From positions 42,309,001-42,373,000 of the forward strand of contig CM065806.1 of NCBI GenBank assembly GCA_033398695.1: 64,000 nt of DNA. Direction: 5' to 3'. Position numbers and translations under genes: made by a program. Positions 11,107 through 22,478 of this stretch are shown one piece after another. The DNA comes from Orobanche coerulescens (lineage: Eukaryota; Streptophyta; Magnoliopsida; Lamiales; Orobanchaceae). Below the pieces are notes generated by a model. It saw only the letters and a list, made by a program, of their open reading frames with translations, was not told the origin of the DNA and ran no database searches. The stretch's first letter is position 1; each line of letters begins with the position of its first letter.

Positions 11107-11668
11107 TTACGAAACCTTTGGTTGTTTCGGGGCTGAGATGCCACGAGCCGACTTGGAGTCCTTTCGGCAAAAACGGGCCTTATGCCCAAAATTCCCACAA
11201 TTATAGCACGTGATAGACGGTTTGAGACACTCGGTCTTGAAATGACCGGCGTTCCACAATTGAAACAGGTGATGGCAGGCGCGCTCGGGAATGAGATCCC
11301 GCACGATTATGCGTGTAGAAGGTCGCTCGAAGCGATAGGGCTCACACGAGGCTTCTTGAAGGTTGACCGCCTTTGGGTTGATTACGCTTCGTTGATTTCT
11401 TCTTTGAAAGATGAAGGTTGTTGTTCGGCACTTTCCTTAGCGGCCGTCTCATACGGGAGAGTTCTCTCGATTAATCCGGTCAGTGGCGCAATGATGATTG
11501 AGCAAGCGCACATGGGTCATCATGGCTGCATAAAAGTGAGTGGATCAACCCGAACATCTTCGGTCGAGCGAGTCACAGGCACGATTTCCGACGAGTGATT
11601 ATTTCTCGGGTTTCGGTCCGCACTGCCTCTCTCCCGTGTATCCTCGACAGCTCTCTCCATCTTTGAAG
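11107..11668 (-). pseudogene. gag remnant with CCHC zinc knuckle (Tekay-like element)
   Basis: An N-terminal stretch begins near 11668 on the minus strand (MERAVEDTRERGSADRN...) and soon meets a stop. The downstream part has a complete CYNCGNFGHKARFC zinc knuckle, preceded by a degenerate second knuckle in which the first cysteines are lost. The capsid-coding middle of Gag, several hundred codons in intact relatives, is missing, so this is an internally deleted gag. Confidence 0.75.
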
Positions 11669-11689
11669 TAGGAAGGTCGCATAATGATT

Positions 11690-12200
11690 ATATTTCCCGC
11701 ATGATTAGCACGTTATGATTATGTCATGAGATGATGAAAATGAGTATACATGCTCTAACTTAGTGATTATATGAATGATTTACTGAAGTTAAATGATTAT
11801 CTGATGAAATTCTTGAAATGATTATCTTGAATAGCTTAACAAGATTGATAATATGATCATCCAGATTGACAACTGAGTAATGAAATGAATTGAGTAATTA
11901 ATGAGTTAACATGATCGTCCTGATTATTAACTGAGTAATGAAATGAATTAAGTGATTGATGAGTTAATATGATCATCCCGATCATAATGAATGATGATGT
12001 TTGAGGATTGTTAAATGATGAATGATGAATGAATGACTATTGCCAGAAATTATACCATGGCGTTAGAAGTCTTACAGTTCTTTCGGTCTGATTGGCTCGG
12101 CATTTGCACAGGTCACACGTGACGCGAAAGTCCAATGATACTAGTCTGATGACGATGATTTAAAATGAGACATGACTCGGAAGGTAGTATTCAAAACCAC
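11690..12200 (-). other. 5' untranslated leader of the Tekay-like element
   Basis: AT-rich sequence between the PBS and the gag remnant, with loosely repeated ATGATTA/GATGAATGA words. I see no gene here. Confidence 0.5.
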
Positions 12201-12212
12201 TCTCCGATACCA
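12201..12212 (-). other. Primer binding site (iMet-like) of the Tekay-like element
   Basis: The minus strand reads TGGTATCGGAGA four bases inside the 5' LTR, one mismatch from the usual iMet PBS start TGGTATCAGAG. It gives the orientation of the element. Confidence 0.75.
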
Positions 12213-12216
12213 ACTC

Positions 12217-14571
12217 TGTAACACCCCAAACTAGGCGGATATTACAGTGCCGTAGATCCCCAACTGGGACCCACCAGGCAAATGAAAATGAATATATTAC
12301 ACAAGATAAATGTAGTACCGAACTACATTACAACCATAATTACTCCGATGAGGAGTTTAGTTACAACATACCAGGACAATACCGAATACTAGTGTATTTT
12401 ATATGAAGATAAAATACACAACACTGAATGAAACGGAGTATTCAATGAAAGTCTGCAGCGGAAAATAAAGGACAATAACAAGAATAACTGAAAGATCGGG
12501 GCCCCCTACTAGTATCACTAGGACTCCTCGCCGTCAACGTGATCTCCCCGTGCGTTTGCCTGGCCATGACCTGAAAAACAAAATCCCCAAACGGGGTCAG
12601 TTACAAAGAACAACAATCCTCAAGGGTTGAAAATACACAATCATGATTATATCTGAAATTATGAAATATCCTGTCGAAACATACGCAATCAAACATGCTA
12701 TATGAATCAACTAACAGTACGGCTCAAAGGGTGGCGCCACACTACGCCCGGGATGGAAATGTGTCCGTGCACAAGCCACCAACGATCAATACTCGCGTGG
12801 TCTTGTACCTAATCAGTCTCACGAAACAATCAATCTCGTGTGCACAGTCCAATGTGAGGCCATCAACCAACACACGACTATAATGTGCCCGACATGAAAA
12901 TCCTACACATACCAACCGGCACGCCAGTATGACCCGGAATGCCACGATATAACAAAAGTGACATCGAAAATGAATAATGACTCACCGAGGTGGAATGGTA
13001 ATGAAATAAATGACAGCTCAATGAAAAGATTGGAACCGTCGTTCCTTATGACTGAAGTGATTAATTGACAACAACAAGTTTTGATACGGTTAATATAATG
13101 ATGAATGAGTTATGATTATGAATGAACAACAACAAAAGGGATGAATATCCTTTTAACCGAGTAAGAATTAACTTACACAACACCGGCGACAATTATCCTT
13201 CCACGAACAACGTCCTAATTGAGATATCGGTCGCTCGAACAACCTTAAATAATACAATTACCAACAATCCGATCAATATACGAATCAAACACGAATATAA
13301 CGAACTCAAAACGTCGATACGATTAAACTAAGTTCATTGGGGCATTATATCGAATACGTTGTATCCAAACTCCGATTGTTTACAATCAAACCTCGATATA
13401 CCAATATCAAAATCCCCAAGAAGTGTTTCAAACCAACAAAACATTTCCAATACGATCAATAATCCGTTATGGATATCCAAAAATGTGATTATAACAACAA
13501 TTAGTCGAAAATCCCCAAATCCAACTCGATATTCAAGGTGTTCTTGAATAATTCCTCAATAATCCAATGAATCCTTATACAAACTCATAATCATAAACAT
13601 ATCCCTTCATATATCATGATTATAACGTCCAAAACATCATATCTCAACACAAAATCGAAGTCCAAAGTGTTGAAGGAATTACCTCTTGAAGATCCAAGTA
13701 CTTTAATCCGAAGAACACGCGTTAGATTGATTATCCGGGCTTCACGATCGAAAGGAGATGAAGAAAATCAAACACCCAAATGATTTGTGAAGGAAAAACC
13801 CTCCCTCAAGCTTCTCTCTCTCGTAAAAGGTGGAAAAAACTGGAAGGAATGAGCTGAAATGCTCAAAAAATGAATTTATAGGGGTTGACTACCCTGCCGG
13901 ACACGGCCCGTGCCGATCGGCACGGTCGTGTCGCACAGCTGGCCGACAGGGACTCGACCATGTCCTGCTTGACACGGTCGCGGTGCGGAGGGCCTACCGA
14001 CAGTGACCCGTCCGACAGCGACTCGGCATGACTCGACCGTGCCAGACGACACGGTCGGGCGTGCTGGGCAGACGATTCTGGCTTATCCGGAAGGGTTCGA
14101 CTCGGCCGTGCCAAACGACACGGTCGAGTCCTGTGGGCAGATACTTCGGCACTTTCCAGACGAGTACGGCACGGGCCGTGTCGGACGACACGACCGAGTC
14201 CGGTCGGCAGTGATCGGCCAAAAGCTGAAAAATGAGCGGGTGAGCTAAAACGACCATAACTCTCTCGTCCGGACTCCGATTGACTCACCGTTTGAACCAT
14301 TGGAAAGCTAACTCGATGCTTTATAATATTGCAAAGATTTAGAATTTTTGGAAGTACCAAAAATTAATGGTGATCTAACAAAGTCGAACTCATATGAGGA
14401 AAGTTGAAACAATGAACAATAACGATACACCACTCGAAGTTTTTCCGAACGGTGAACACGGTGAAAGAACATGATTGATGAATGATTATAATTGAGTGAA
14501 AATACACTGAGTGACAATTACAGACTGATAATTACTGAATGATAATGACTGAATTACAACCGGGTATTACA
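12217..14571 (-). repeat. 5' LTR of the Tekay-like element
   Basis: It matches 5269-7620 nearly base for base. I count about 11 differences in the first 1.7 kb, against roughly 30 in the 230-base GC-rich block (13898-14217). The CACCA target duplication follows at 14572-14576. Confidence 0.95.
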
Positions 14572-14944
14572 CACCATTAGTCTTGAACTTGTCGCATATC
14601 TCAAGGAAAGAAGCAATATGGGCATTCGGGTCGTCATTCGGTAGTCCACAGAATTGGCTCGCCTGCACCATCTGAATAATAGCAGGCTTGATCTCGAAAT
14701 TATTAGCTTGGATAGTGGGACGCCGAATTCCCGAAAAATTAGCGTTGACCTGCGGCATGGCATAATCTCGAAGAGCTAGTTCCGGTTGAACTTGCCGCAC
14801 TTGGTTATCTCCTCCTTGGACTTCGATATTCTCGGCCATGTTGACCGTCGCCTGCAACTCTCTTTTCTCCTTTTTGTTCCTTCTTAGAGTGCGCTCGAGC
14901 TCGGTATCCAAAGGTAATAGGCCTTCGTTACCGAGTTTTCTCAT
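14572..14944 (-). pseudogene. gag of the Athila/Tat-type element, N-terminal part
   Basis: It starts with MRKLGNEGLLPLDTELERTL and runs to FLEICDKFKTNG, the usual beginning of the Athila Gag capsid region (DPNAHIASFLEICDKFKTNG is the family hallmark). The frame is intact up to the insertion point of the Tekay-like element, and the rest of the gene resumes at 5268. The Met at 14944 is the first in the frame after the leader. Confidence 0.9.
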
Positions 14945-15062
14945 GCACTACACGAAAGGTCCTGAAAGGAAAAACAAATAAACGAAATTAAATACACAAA
15001 AATAAAAATAAAACGTTCAAATTAAGACTGGAAATACTTAAATCGATATTAGAAAATTTCAG

Positions 15063-15080
15063 TCCCCGGCAACGACGCCA
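15063..15080 (-). other. Primer binding site (Asp-type) of the Athila/Tat-type element
   Basis: The minus strand reads TGGCGTCGTTGCCGGGGA just inside the 5' LTR. It is the characteristic Athila/Tat PBS, complementary to the 3' end of an Asp tRNA, with one likely change from TGGCGCC. Confidence 0.85.
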
Positions 15081-15086
15081 AAAACT

Positions 15087-16381
15087 TGTTGCGATATTTC
15101 CTACACGCAAGTGCACGTCATCGTTTACAAGTAATAAAGTGATAAGTAGAGTATCATTCCCACGAGGATTGAATCTCTAACTACCGATTTTTTTCGTATT
15201 CCAATTTTATCTGAACAATCGAATTTGGGTTTTGCGATTAATAACTAGAAGAATTACTAAAAGACTAAGCATAGAAAACAATATCTTGGATAAAAGAAAT
15301 CAAATGATGAATAAGTCTAGGGTTCTGAATCCACCTTAGTTTATCCGAATTTACTCTCGATTATCCGTAATAAATAATTTTCCCAATTTATTGAAGGCGG
15401 AGATTGCTAATATATTCTACCGCCTCTCCCGAGGTCAATAGATTTATCTAAAGGCGAATAACGCACTCTATCCCTAGGTGAATTAATTCGTCGATAGGCA
15501 AAAAGCGTGAAATCTCCTAAAGGCCACGTAGTTCCTATGAGTATATTTCTATCTCACAGAATAAAACGGTCCTCACCAATAGTTCCTCACCAAATCTCCT
15601 CTCCCGATTCGAAGTGAATGATTAAATCAATACAACTATTGGCCAGATAATTGCAAGCATTAAACATAATTGGGAAAACTCAATAAAAAGGTGATAAATT
15701 GGATAATCTCAATCAATTCATCAAAACAAAGGTTTCATCAAAACCCTAGATTAGGGCTTTAGCCTGACATACTAAAAACTGAAAATATAGAATATATAAA
15801 CGAAAGCATAAAATTCAAACGCAGATGAAGCTCGGATTCCTCCGTTCTTCAGCTTGAAGTCTTCTGCTTCCCTCTTCTTCTCTGTCTCCAAGCTTAAGCC
15901 CTCCAAGATTTAAGATCCAAAGATTCCAAGATAATTTAATTAGGGTCTTAAACCCTATTTATAGCTCAACATACCCTCCAAATCGCGTCCGTATTAGTCG
16001 GTCGAAAACTGGCTTCGAAATAACTCAAAATCCGCGCGGGCATACAAAAACCGCCAAGTGTGCCGCGGCTCACTAAACCTGTGCCGCGGCACATCGCCTT
16101 CAGCTGAATGCCTGGGCGTTAATTAATTCTTCTGTGCCGCGGCACAGAGTACAGTTCACTCTGCGCTCGGCTGGTGTCTTCCTGTGCCGCGGCTCAGCTT
16201 CCTTGTGCCGCGGCTCAGAGTCCAGATTTGCCGTTTTCGCCCGTTTTGCCTCGTTTTAGCTTCCGGACTTCAATTTCCTGTCAATCATACAAAATTAAGG
16301 CATTAAAAGCTCATTTCGACGATTTCACTCTCCAAAATACTACAAAATAATGATAAATAAACGTATAAAATACGCCTAACA
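15087..16381 (-). repeat. 5' LTR of the Athila/Tat-type element
   Basis: A 1,295-bp LTR on the plus strand from TGTTGCGATATTTCC to CGCCTAACA. It holds CCGCGG motifs at about 16055-16220, matching the internal array at 2559-2867. The left copy is only partly in the window. Confidence 0.92.
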
Positions 16382-16975
16382 ATCATTTTGGGACCCCGAT
16401 TTTTTACTTCTCGAAATTTATAGGGGATCAAACTAATACTTTTGCGGAACTTTAGGCTATTTGGAGGGGAATTGATCTTTGCTTGGAAAAAATTTTTGAC
16501 AATCTTTGGGTGGAAGTGAACTCCAAAGTGGCCATACGGCTTATTAATAAGAATACCACACTTGTCATTGGAAACTCCAAGTTTGGTTTTGAAAATTTGT
16601 ACATTTTTTACTACGGCCAACATTCGTATCTTTCACATTTATAGAGAAGGTAATGGTATTGCCGATATCTTAGCCAACCAAGGATGCGACCGTCGGGATT
16701 ATTTTTGTTCTAATGGTCATGATCTCAAGGGCAAAGTTCTTGGTCTCAGTAGGTTAGATAAAATTAACTTTCCTTATATTAGACGCAAAAAATGTGTTAT
16801 TTTGTAGTTGGCCTTTTTGGATGTATTTTCTTTTGGGCTTTTCATCGGCCGGGGCTTTAATATGTTTTGGGTGTGTTGAGGGGATCGTCCTCCCTCAATT
16901 TTTTGGGTGTGTAGTGTCCTCCCGCATTTTCTGGTCCATCTAATATATGGTGGTGTTTTTTTTTTTTTTTTAAAA
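16382..16975 (+). pseudogene. LINE-type RNase H fragment and 3' end
   Basis: Frames on the plus strand show the plant non-LTR retrotransposon RNase H pattern: a segment like RGIDLCLEKIFDNLWVEVNS with KVAIRLINKN (about 16470-16555), then in another frame FHIYREGNGIADILANQG (about 16635-16690), which carries the conserved His and the NxxAD motif. The downstream sequence looks like a LINE 3' UTR, ending near a T-run at 16956-16971. Frameshifts and the truncation at the Athila-type LTR make it a dead fragment, probably a LINE broken by that insertion. Confidence 0.7.
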
Positions 16976-17059
16976 AGTTACTTAAAAGATAAACCTGTTA
17001 TCAAAAGATTACTGCAAGAGAATACAGGAAAACAAGATTAAACTGATAAATTTTAGAAC

Positions 17060-17090
<31 letters not shown>

Positions 17091-17347
17091 AGAGAAATAT
17101 ATACACAAAAAATGACATGCAAATGAGTTCCTTAATTATAATCACACAGTTTACATACAACATTTTGTAAATGTCAGGGACAAAATACTGCATGACATAA
17201 ATATCGTTGTACGCGGCATACCGCAAGACTTACATTTCAAATCTTATCAAATAATATGGCGGAATATTTTAATATAAAAAGATATGAAGAGAAATCATAA
17301 AAAAAAAATGCACAGCATCATTTATATCGGAAGGAGATAATCGGAAA
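16976..17347. other. Intergenic and 3' untranslated sequence
   Basis: AT-rich DNA between the LINE fragment and the FQR1-like stop codon. It contains an A-run at 17060-17087. No canonical poly(A) signal for the minus-strand gene is obvious. Confidence 0.4.
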
Positions 17348-20300
17348 TCAGACAGCTCCTTTGAGTTTCTTGGCAATGGTGGCAATGTACTTCCCTTGGT
17401 GGAAAGCCTGCCCTAATTCAAGCTCGGATGGCTCTCGCGAACCATCACCAGCATAGGTTCCAGCACCATAAGGACTTCCACCTTTTACTTTCTCCATCTC
17501 AAACATGCCAGCTCCAAATGTGTATCCAATGGGGACAAAGATCATCCCATGGTGAGTAAGCTGAGTGATTGCAGTCAATCTGCATATAATCAATCACAGG
17601 GTTGGGCGAGAGAACTAATTAACTATACCGATCCATGTTTCCAAAACCAGACAGGACAGACCGGTCCCGTTGGTTCAAAATATAATTTATATGATGCATA
17701 CAGAATAATTAATTTTAATTTTACAGAATATAACAAAATGGTAATTAATTTTCACTAAATTGGTGGAACCGGTGGCAAGGCTGATTTGATGACTGGACTG
17801 ATATTTAAATCATTGCTTACAAGTCACAATTCTCTACTCAAGCACTAAATGAGTAATGCAGACCCTCAACACAGAAAAACATGGATTAAATACTTATATT
17901 TTAGAAGTCTTTTGTCGGCTCAAGTAAGAGGCAAAAAGATGAGCTGCATGGATTAAATACTTATATTTTAGAAGTCTTTTGTCGGCTCAAGTAAGAGGCA
18001 AAAAGATGAGCTGCGAGGGACTTACGCTGTAGTTTCCTGTCCCCCACCTTGGGACCCAGTGCTATAGAAGATCCCAGCAGGCTTGCCTGCGAGCTGCTGT
18101 GTCCTCCACAGCCCTCCAGTAGCATCAAAAAACGCTTTGAACTGGGCAGCCATCATTCCGAATCTCGTAGGAAAGCCAAATACAAAGCCATCAGCCTCAG
18201 CAAGTTCACTAGGTGTGATGATGGGCACTTCACTCTTTGGGGGCGCACTCATTTTTGTAAGAACCTCATCTTGTAGCGTTTCTGGGTCCTATTGAATACA
18301 GAAATCATGTTCAAGGGTGAAAATTAGCTTCAATAAAATCACTTTTTTTTTGCATGAAATTATAGTGTTAACTAATTTAGACAATTAATTGACACTATAA
18401 TTTTCATGCCACCGACCCCAGCAAGTTGGGATTAAGGTGCAGTTGTTGACGATCGATGATGATGATGATGATGATGATGATGAAGAAATATGAATACTCT
18501 AGTTGAAGTGAATAGTAGTTAAGGATTAAAAGCTAAGAAGCTGAATAAACCAAAGTAGAAGTGTTGGAATATCGTGGTTTCAACTTGAGCATTTTGATTA
18601 AGAAAAAAAAAAGAACAAAAACACCATTAGTACAGAATGGGTCTTCTATCCTCGAAACATACTTGAGGGTAGGAATTCTATAATAAACTTCCCTTTATTT
18701 ACAGAAATACGAAAAACAAGCACATTCAAAAGAAGAAGTGCACCAACCCTTGCTTTTAGATTTTAATTAAATAAAATAAGAGCAAAAGTCGGCACATATT
18801 TGTACTAGAGATTGAATCTGAATCACTTTTTTTAACAGTTCATAAGGACTCGCTAAAGAGAACTGAAAATATCAAGTGACGAGGAGCTGAGCAGCATCTG
18901 CTGCTGCACTAATTTGTTCAAGCCACAAAGAGTACATTCCTGATGCAGATCAATAATGGTCTCGTAATGTAGAGGATCTCCGGAAAGGTATAGAATAAAC
19001 GGTAACAGCTTGCAAAAGCCGGTAAAAGACTTCCGAAGCGGAAATAGCATCATCCAGCATAAAGAAACCTTGTCTTGGAGATCAAATATCTGTAAGTTTT
19101 GGGGGTTTCTCTAGTTTCTCTACATGGTATCGTGCATTAAAGGGTTCATACATTTTAGTTTTAATCTTTCTCTTAATTTTCTATGAGATTGGCTGTGTTT
19201 GCACTGTTCATAGTCTTACAGGTAGCAGAATACACCAAAACCAAAGTTAATACAAAAATTCTGAATTGGTGATTAAGCAAACTATATTTGTTTTACTCCG
19301 CCTATATCCTTAAAACATTCGTTTATTCAACATCAGAGTGCTGAGTAGAGGTTTACGAAATAAAAATGGAAAAACCAGATCACAGATTTTAACTTCCATG
19401 AATATGCAAAAATACGCTAACTTACAATCTGTAGATCAAATATCACCATCTTTTACAATGCCAAAATAGTTGTTAAAGGCGAAACGCGCACCAAGGCGAT
19501 ATGGACTCCTATCGCTTGAAGCGCAAGGCGCAATGCAAGGTGCTCGCCTGGGAGAGGTGAAGCGCAAAAATAAAAAATATAAAATAAAAAATAAAATAAA
19601 TTATAAAACTTTTAAACACATAATGACAAAACAATATAACTTTCCACAAAAAAACTTAATAATTAACAAAATTTAAGTGTTGGACCAATTAAAACAACTT
19701 TAAAAATGTTCTTAAAAAACAAAAGGAAAACAAAAAGAAAGACCTAAACAGAGACGTGTCTAGGAGCTCGCCCGCTTTTGGGCTTAAAAATGCAATCTGG
19801 TTTTTCATCTGCGCGCTTTTAACAACTATGGATGCCAAAGATGCTTTTATTCGATAGCATCCTTTTCTTTAGAAAATAAAAAGGGTAGCCCTTTGCACAA
19901 AGCATCCCCATGCAGCGAGGGTCCGGGGAAGGGTCCCTACGACAAAGGTGAAATGTAGGCAAAACTTATCCTGCATTTATTTGCAAGAGCTTGCTTCCAG
20001 GACTCAACCCGTGACCTCAAGGTCACATGGCAACACCTCAACCGGTGAGCCAAGGCTCCCCTTCCTTTTCTTTAGAAAGACAATGAGAAATATGTCAAAG
20101 GTAGATAGATAGTGTTCCTACCTGCCATAGTTTGGCCTCAACTCCTTCAACAGATGCAGCTCCCTTCTTTATCTCTTCAGCTAGTTTCTCCACATGCCCA
20201 TACATTGAGTAGTACCTAAAGTGCTTTAAGTCAGATAACCAAAAGCAATCCACACTACACTCACTAACCAAAGAGTAACTATATGTAAACACCAGAAAAT

Positions 20301-20585
20301 ATCATCATGTTCGGAAGGTTAAAGATTTTTCTACCAAGAATTTAACCCCTCATCCACAGTCCTCGACACATTCAATCGTATAAAATCAGAATCAGCCAAG
20401 AGTGGTACTCTGGGAACAACTATTATATTATTGCAGTTCCAATCAACTATGTAACAAACATCAAACCCTAGGGAAATGCAACAGTACTACCACGACGGAG
20501 GATGTTTTATTGAAAAATAAATAATTAAACAGAAAACAAAGATACCAGAATTATGTACTTACACAATATGAACTTTGGTAGCCAT
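17348..20585 (-). CDS. FQR1: NAD(P)H:quinone oxidoreductase, FQR1/WrbA-type flavodoxin-like protein (four coding exons)
   Basis: Exons on the minus strand are 20563-20585, 20122-20215, 18026-18288 and 17348-17579 (23, 94, 263 and 232 nt). All introns have GT-AG ends, and the phases join to a 203-residue protein, one residue from the roughly 204 usual for plant FQR1. Residues 1-8 are [23 protein letters not shown] (about 9-23) is the FMN phosphate loop, [20 protein letters not shown] lies at about 77-96, [12 protein letters not shown] follows near 115, and the [15 protein letters not shown] block lies near the C-terminus. The family makes soluble FMN enzymes that reduce quinones by two electrons, avoiding semiquinones. 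The large intron carries a MITE and a SINE. No stop or frameshift is seen, so this is the only intact host gene in the window. Confidence 0.96.
17881..18014. repeat. 67-bp tandem duplication in the last intron of the FQR1-like gene
   Basis: Two essentially identical copies begin ATGGATTAAATAC at 17881 and 17948 and end in GATGAGCTGC. The second copy stops about ten bases from the splice donor of exon 3 (18025). It is a recent duplication that leaves the donor itself intact. Confidence 0.92.
18455..18484. repeat. (GAT)n microsatellite in an intron
   Basis: About ten GAT units inside the second intron of the FQR1-like gene. Confidence 0.9.
19466..19831. mobile_element. hAT-like MITE inside the FQR1-like intron
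   Basis: About 366 bp, flanked by an 8-bp direct duplication ATGCCAAA (19458-19465 and 19832-19839). Near-terminal inverted repeats are ATAGTTGTTAAA on the left and TTTAACAACTAT on the right, and inside them is a GC-rich region with GGCGCAA/GCGC words. An 8-bp target duplication points to the hAT superfamily. The element has no coding capacity. Confidence 0.72.
19876..20063 (-). mobile_element. Au-type SINE inside the FQR1-like intron
   Basis: On the minus strand it begins GGGGAGCCTTGG, continues through a tRNA-like head with A-box-like (TGGCTCACCGG) and B-box-like (GGGTTGAGTCC) sequences, and ends in GGGCTACCCTTTTT. This is the layout of the plant Au SINE family. A perfect 15-bp target duplication CCTTTTCTTTAGAAA lies at 19861-19875 and 20064-20078. 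It inserted in the same orientation as the host gene. Confidence 0.92.
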
Positions 20586-21221
20586 TGTTAAAGCAACTGG
20601 TTGGTTTTTGAAGATTTTATCTTTCCTCAGAAGTGGTATGCTATAGTATTTGTTTGTTGACACAGCAGACAGTGAGCTGATGAGTTGGACCGTCCTAGTT
20701 GTAGTGCAGCCGCACTATATTCATTAGCGATCATTAATTTGATGTAGTTGGATACAGAGACGACATCGTTGGATCGAATTGACGCTGAAGCTACCGATAG
20801 GTCAAATGATTATGGGTTAGGTTTCTGTCACTGCCAATCATTTTCATTCATGTATTGAACTGGAATTTGTTCTACATTATGACATTTACGATCGAAAATC
20901 AAATCAAAATGCTCAATACTCAATAAATTAAGCTTGAACATCATTTTTTATTTGATAAAATATAAAGTTCGACTCGAGTTCGGCTTGCTTACTAATCAAA
21001 TCAAACTCAAACATAATACTTAATTCGATAAAATTTCAAACAAGTTTAAACATGTAGGCGTTCGGTTCGTTTGGATAAATTTACACCCGTACATTAACTT
21101 GATTATTTTGAGGCGACCTAACTAGGGCCGTAAACGAGTTGAGTCGAATTTCTTTTCAAATTCAAACTCGACTCGATGGTAAACTCAACAAAACTGGAAA
21201 TCGACTCACTAAATAATATAT
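20586..21221. other. Upstream region of the FQR1-like gene with an old repeat remnant
   Basis: The first 300 bases upstream of the ATG would hold the 5' UTR and promoter, but no clear TATA box stands out. From about 20880 to 21215 the sequence resembles a dispersed repeat rich in GAGTTCGGCTTG and GACTCGA words that I cannot classify. Confidence 0.35.
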
Positions 21222-22478
21222 ATGTTCTATGAGGCATTGATATAGGCTAAGATTGATATGAGGTTAATCATTTAAAAAACGGCTAAGTATAGAACCGGCG
21301 CTATATTAGATAAATTATCAGGCGACTTTTTTATCAGGTGAGTTTTGGTTAACAGAAATATCAGAGAGGTTTGACCAAAACACTAGCAGCCGAAGAGCAG
21401 ACGAGTTATCATCAGACGAGAAAAGTTCAGTCGAGTCTTGGTCAACTCAAACAGATCAGAGAAGGTTGACCACAGACAAGTTATCATCAGACAACCTATT
21501 ATCAGAGGAGTTCTGGTCAAACAAAGCATATCAGAGAAGTTTGACCGCATACAACTTATTATCAGAGAAGGTCTGGTCAACACAAAACATCAGCTGGGTT
21601 TGACCACAGATGAGATATCATCAAACGAGTTATCAGGCAACATTCGGTCAAAGTAAAACATCAATTGTAGGTTGACTACAGACGAGTTCCTTATCAAACA
21701 AGGTTTTCGGTCAAACAGAACATCAGGGGAGGTTGACCAAACTTATTCTGCAGCTAAGTTTTGAAGAAGCTCAGTCCACGTCAGCAAAGCTTTGTAAAGT
21801 CAACAATCACGGAAAGACATGCGGACGTAAATTCAAGGAGACAAAGCGAATGATTCCCGGAAAATTAGGAATAAAATATTCCTTAAGATCCACGCCAGAA
21901 AGACTTATGAATATACAAGTCAAGAAAAGCGGTGCAACGGGAAGATTCTTCAAACGGACAGATTTGAAGAAAGGGAATCAAGCCGTGCAAATAGATAAAA
22001 AGAATAAACAAAGAAGTCCACTCTCCAATGGACGGATTTGTTACAAGATGCAACGGATATGAAGAAGCTCAAGATTCGTACTATAAATATCTGAAGATCA
22101 AAATGAGCAAAGTAAGATGCGAACTATACTTACAAGCAATCAAAGCTATCAAGAGAACTATAGCATCGTGAAGAGCAAAGTTTCAAAGATCATATTCTAA
22201 GAAGCTCTTAAGTTGGAGAAGACAACACTCTTGTCTTAAAAGTTTGAGTATGGGGTACTTTTGTGAACGAGGTTTCAGAAATTTCGCGACTGATAAGGCA
22301 TCCACGGGTTCTTGATTGGAAGGTGATAGACAGTCTGCGGGTTGTTGAGGCATTCACGGGTTTTCAATCAGGAGGTGTTAGGCAGTCAAGGGAGTTGCAA
22401 CGGCCACAGGTTTCTACTGGTTTGAATCTGTTGTAACTGGTTTGAATCATTGTAATGTTTATCACTGGTTGAAAGTTA
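21222..22478 (+). repeat. 5' LTR of element D, first segment
   Basis: Matches 32633 onward in the right LTR. It contains recurring GGTTGACC, GGTCAAAC and TATCAGACGAG words. It is interrupted at 22479 by element E. The TSD AGTTA is at 22474-22478. Confidence 0.88.

Larger units (their letters stand above)
5269..14571 (-). mobile_element. Tekay/Del-like chromovirus (Ty3/gypsy) nested in the Athila-type gag
   Basis: Two LTRs of about 2.35 kb (5269-7620 and 12217-14571), each running TGTAACACCCC to GGGTATTACA, flank a 4.6-kb minus-strand internal region with an iMet-like PBS, gag remnants, RT, RNase H remnant, integrase and a C-terminal chromodomain. The 5-bp target duplication CACCA is present at 5264-5268 and 14572-14576. 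The lineage call rests on integrase and chromodomain sequence. LTRs are close to identical outside one GC-rich block, implying recent insertion, yet gag, RT, RNase H and integrase carry stops, frameshifts and deletions, so this copy cannot be autonomous. Confidence 0.92.
1..16381 (-). mobile_element. Athila/Tat-type Ty3/gypsy element, gag-protease only, split by a nested element
   Basis: Read on the minus strand the order is 5' LTR (15087-16381), Asp-type PBS, gag, retropepsin, a short spacer ORF, a conserved GGGAGGCAACCC-like block near 3025-3045, a long non-coding tail, PPT and a 3' LTR cut by the window start. No reverse transcriptase, RNase H or integrase signature is visible between the protease and the PPT, so the element must depend on another element for replication. 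It resembles the gag-only (TR-GAG/LARD-like) derivatives of the Athila/Tat group. The gag frame is interrupted by the chromovirus at 5269-14571. Without that insertion the internal region is about 5.2 kb. Confidence 0.85.

Noticed and set aside
20029..20061. tRNA-like sequence with A and B boxes
   Set aside because: It is the head of the Au SINE. The cloverleaf is incomplete and the unit has SINE target duplications.
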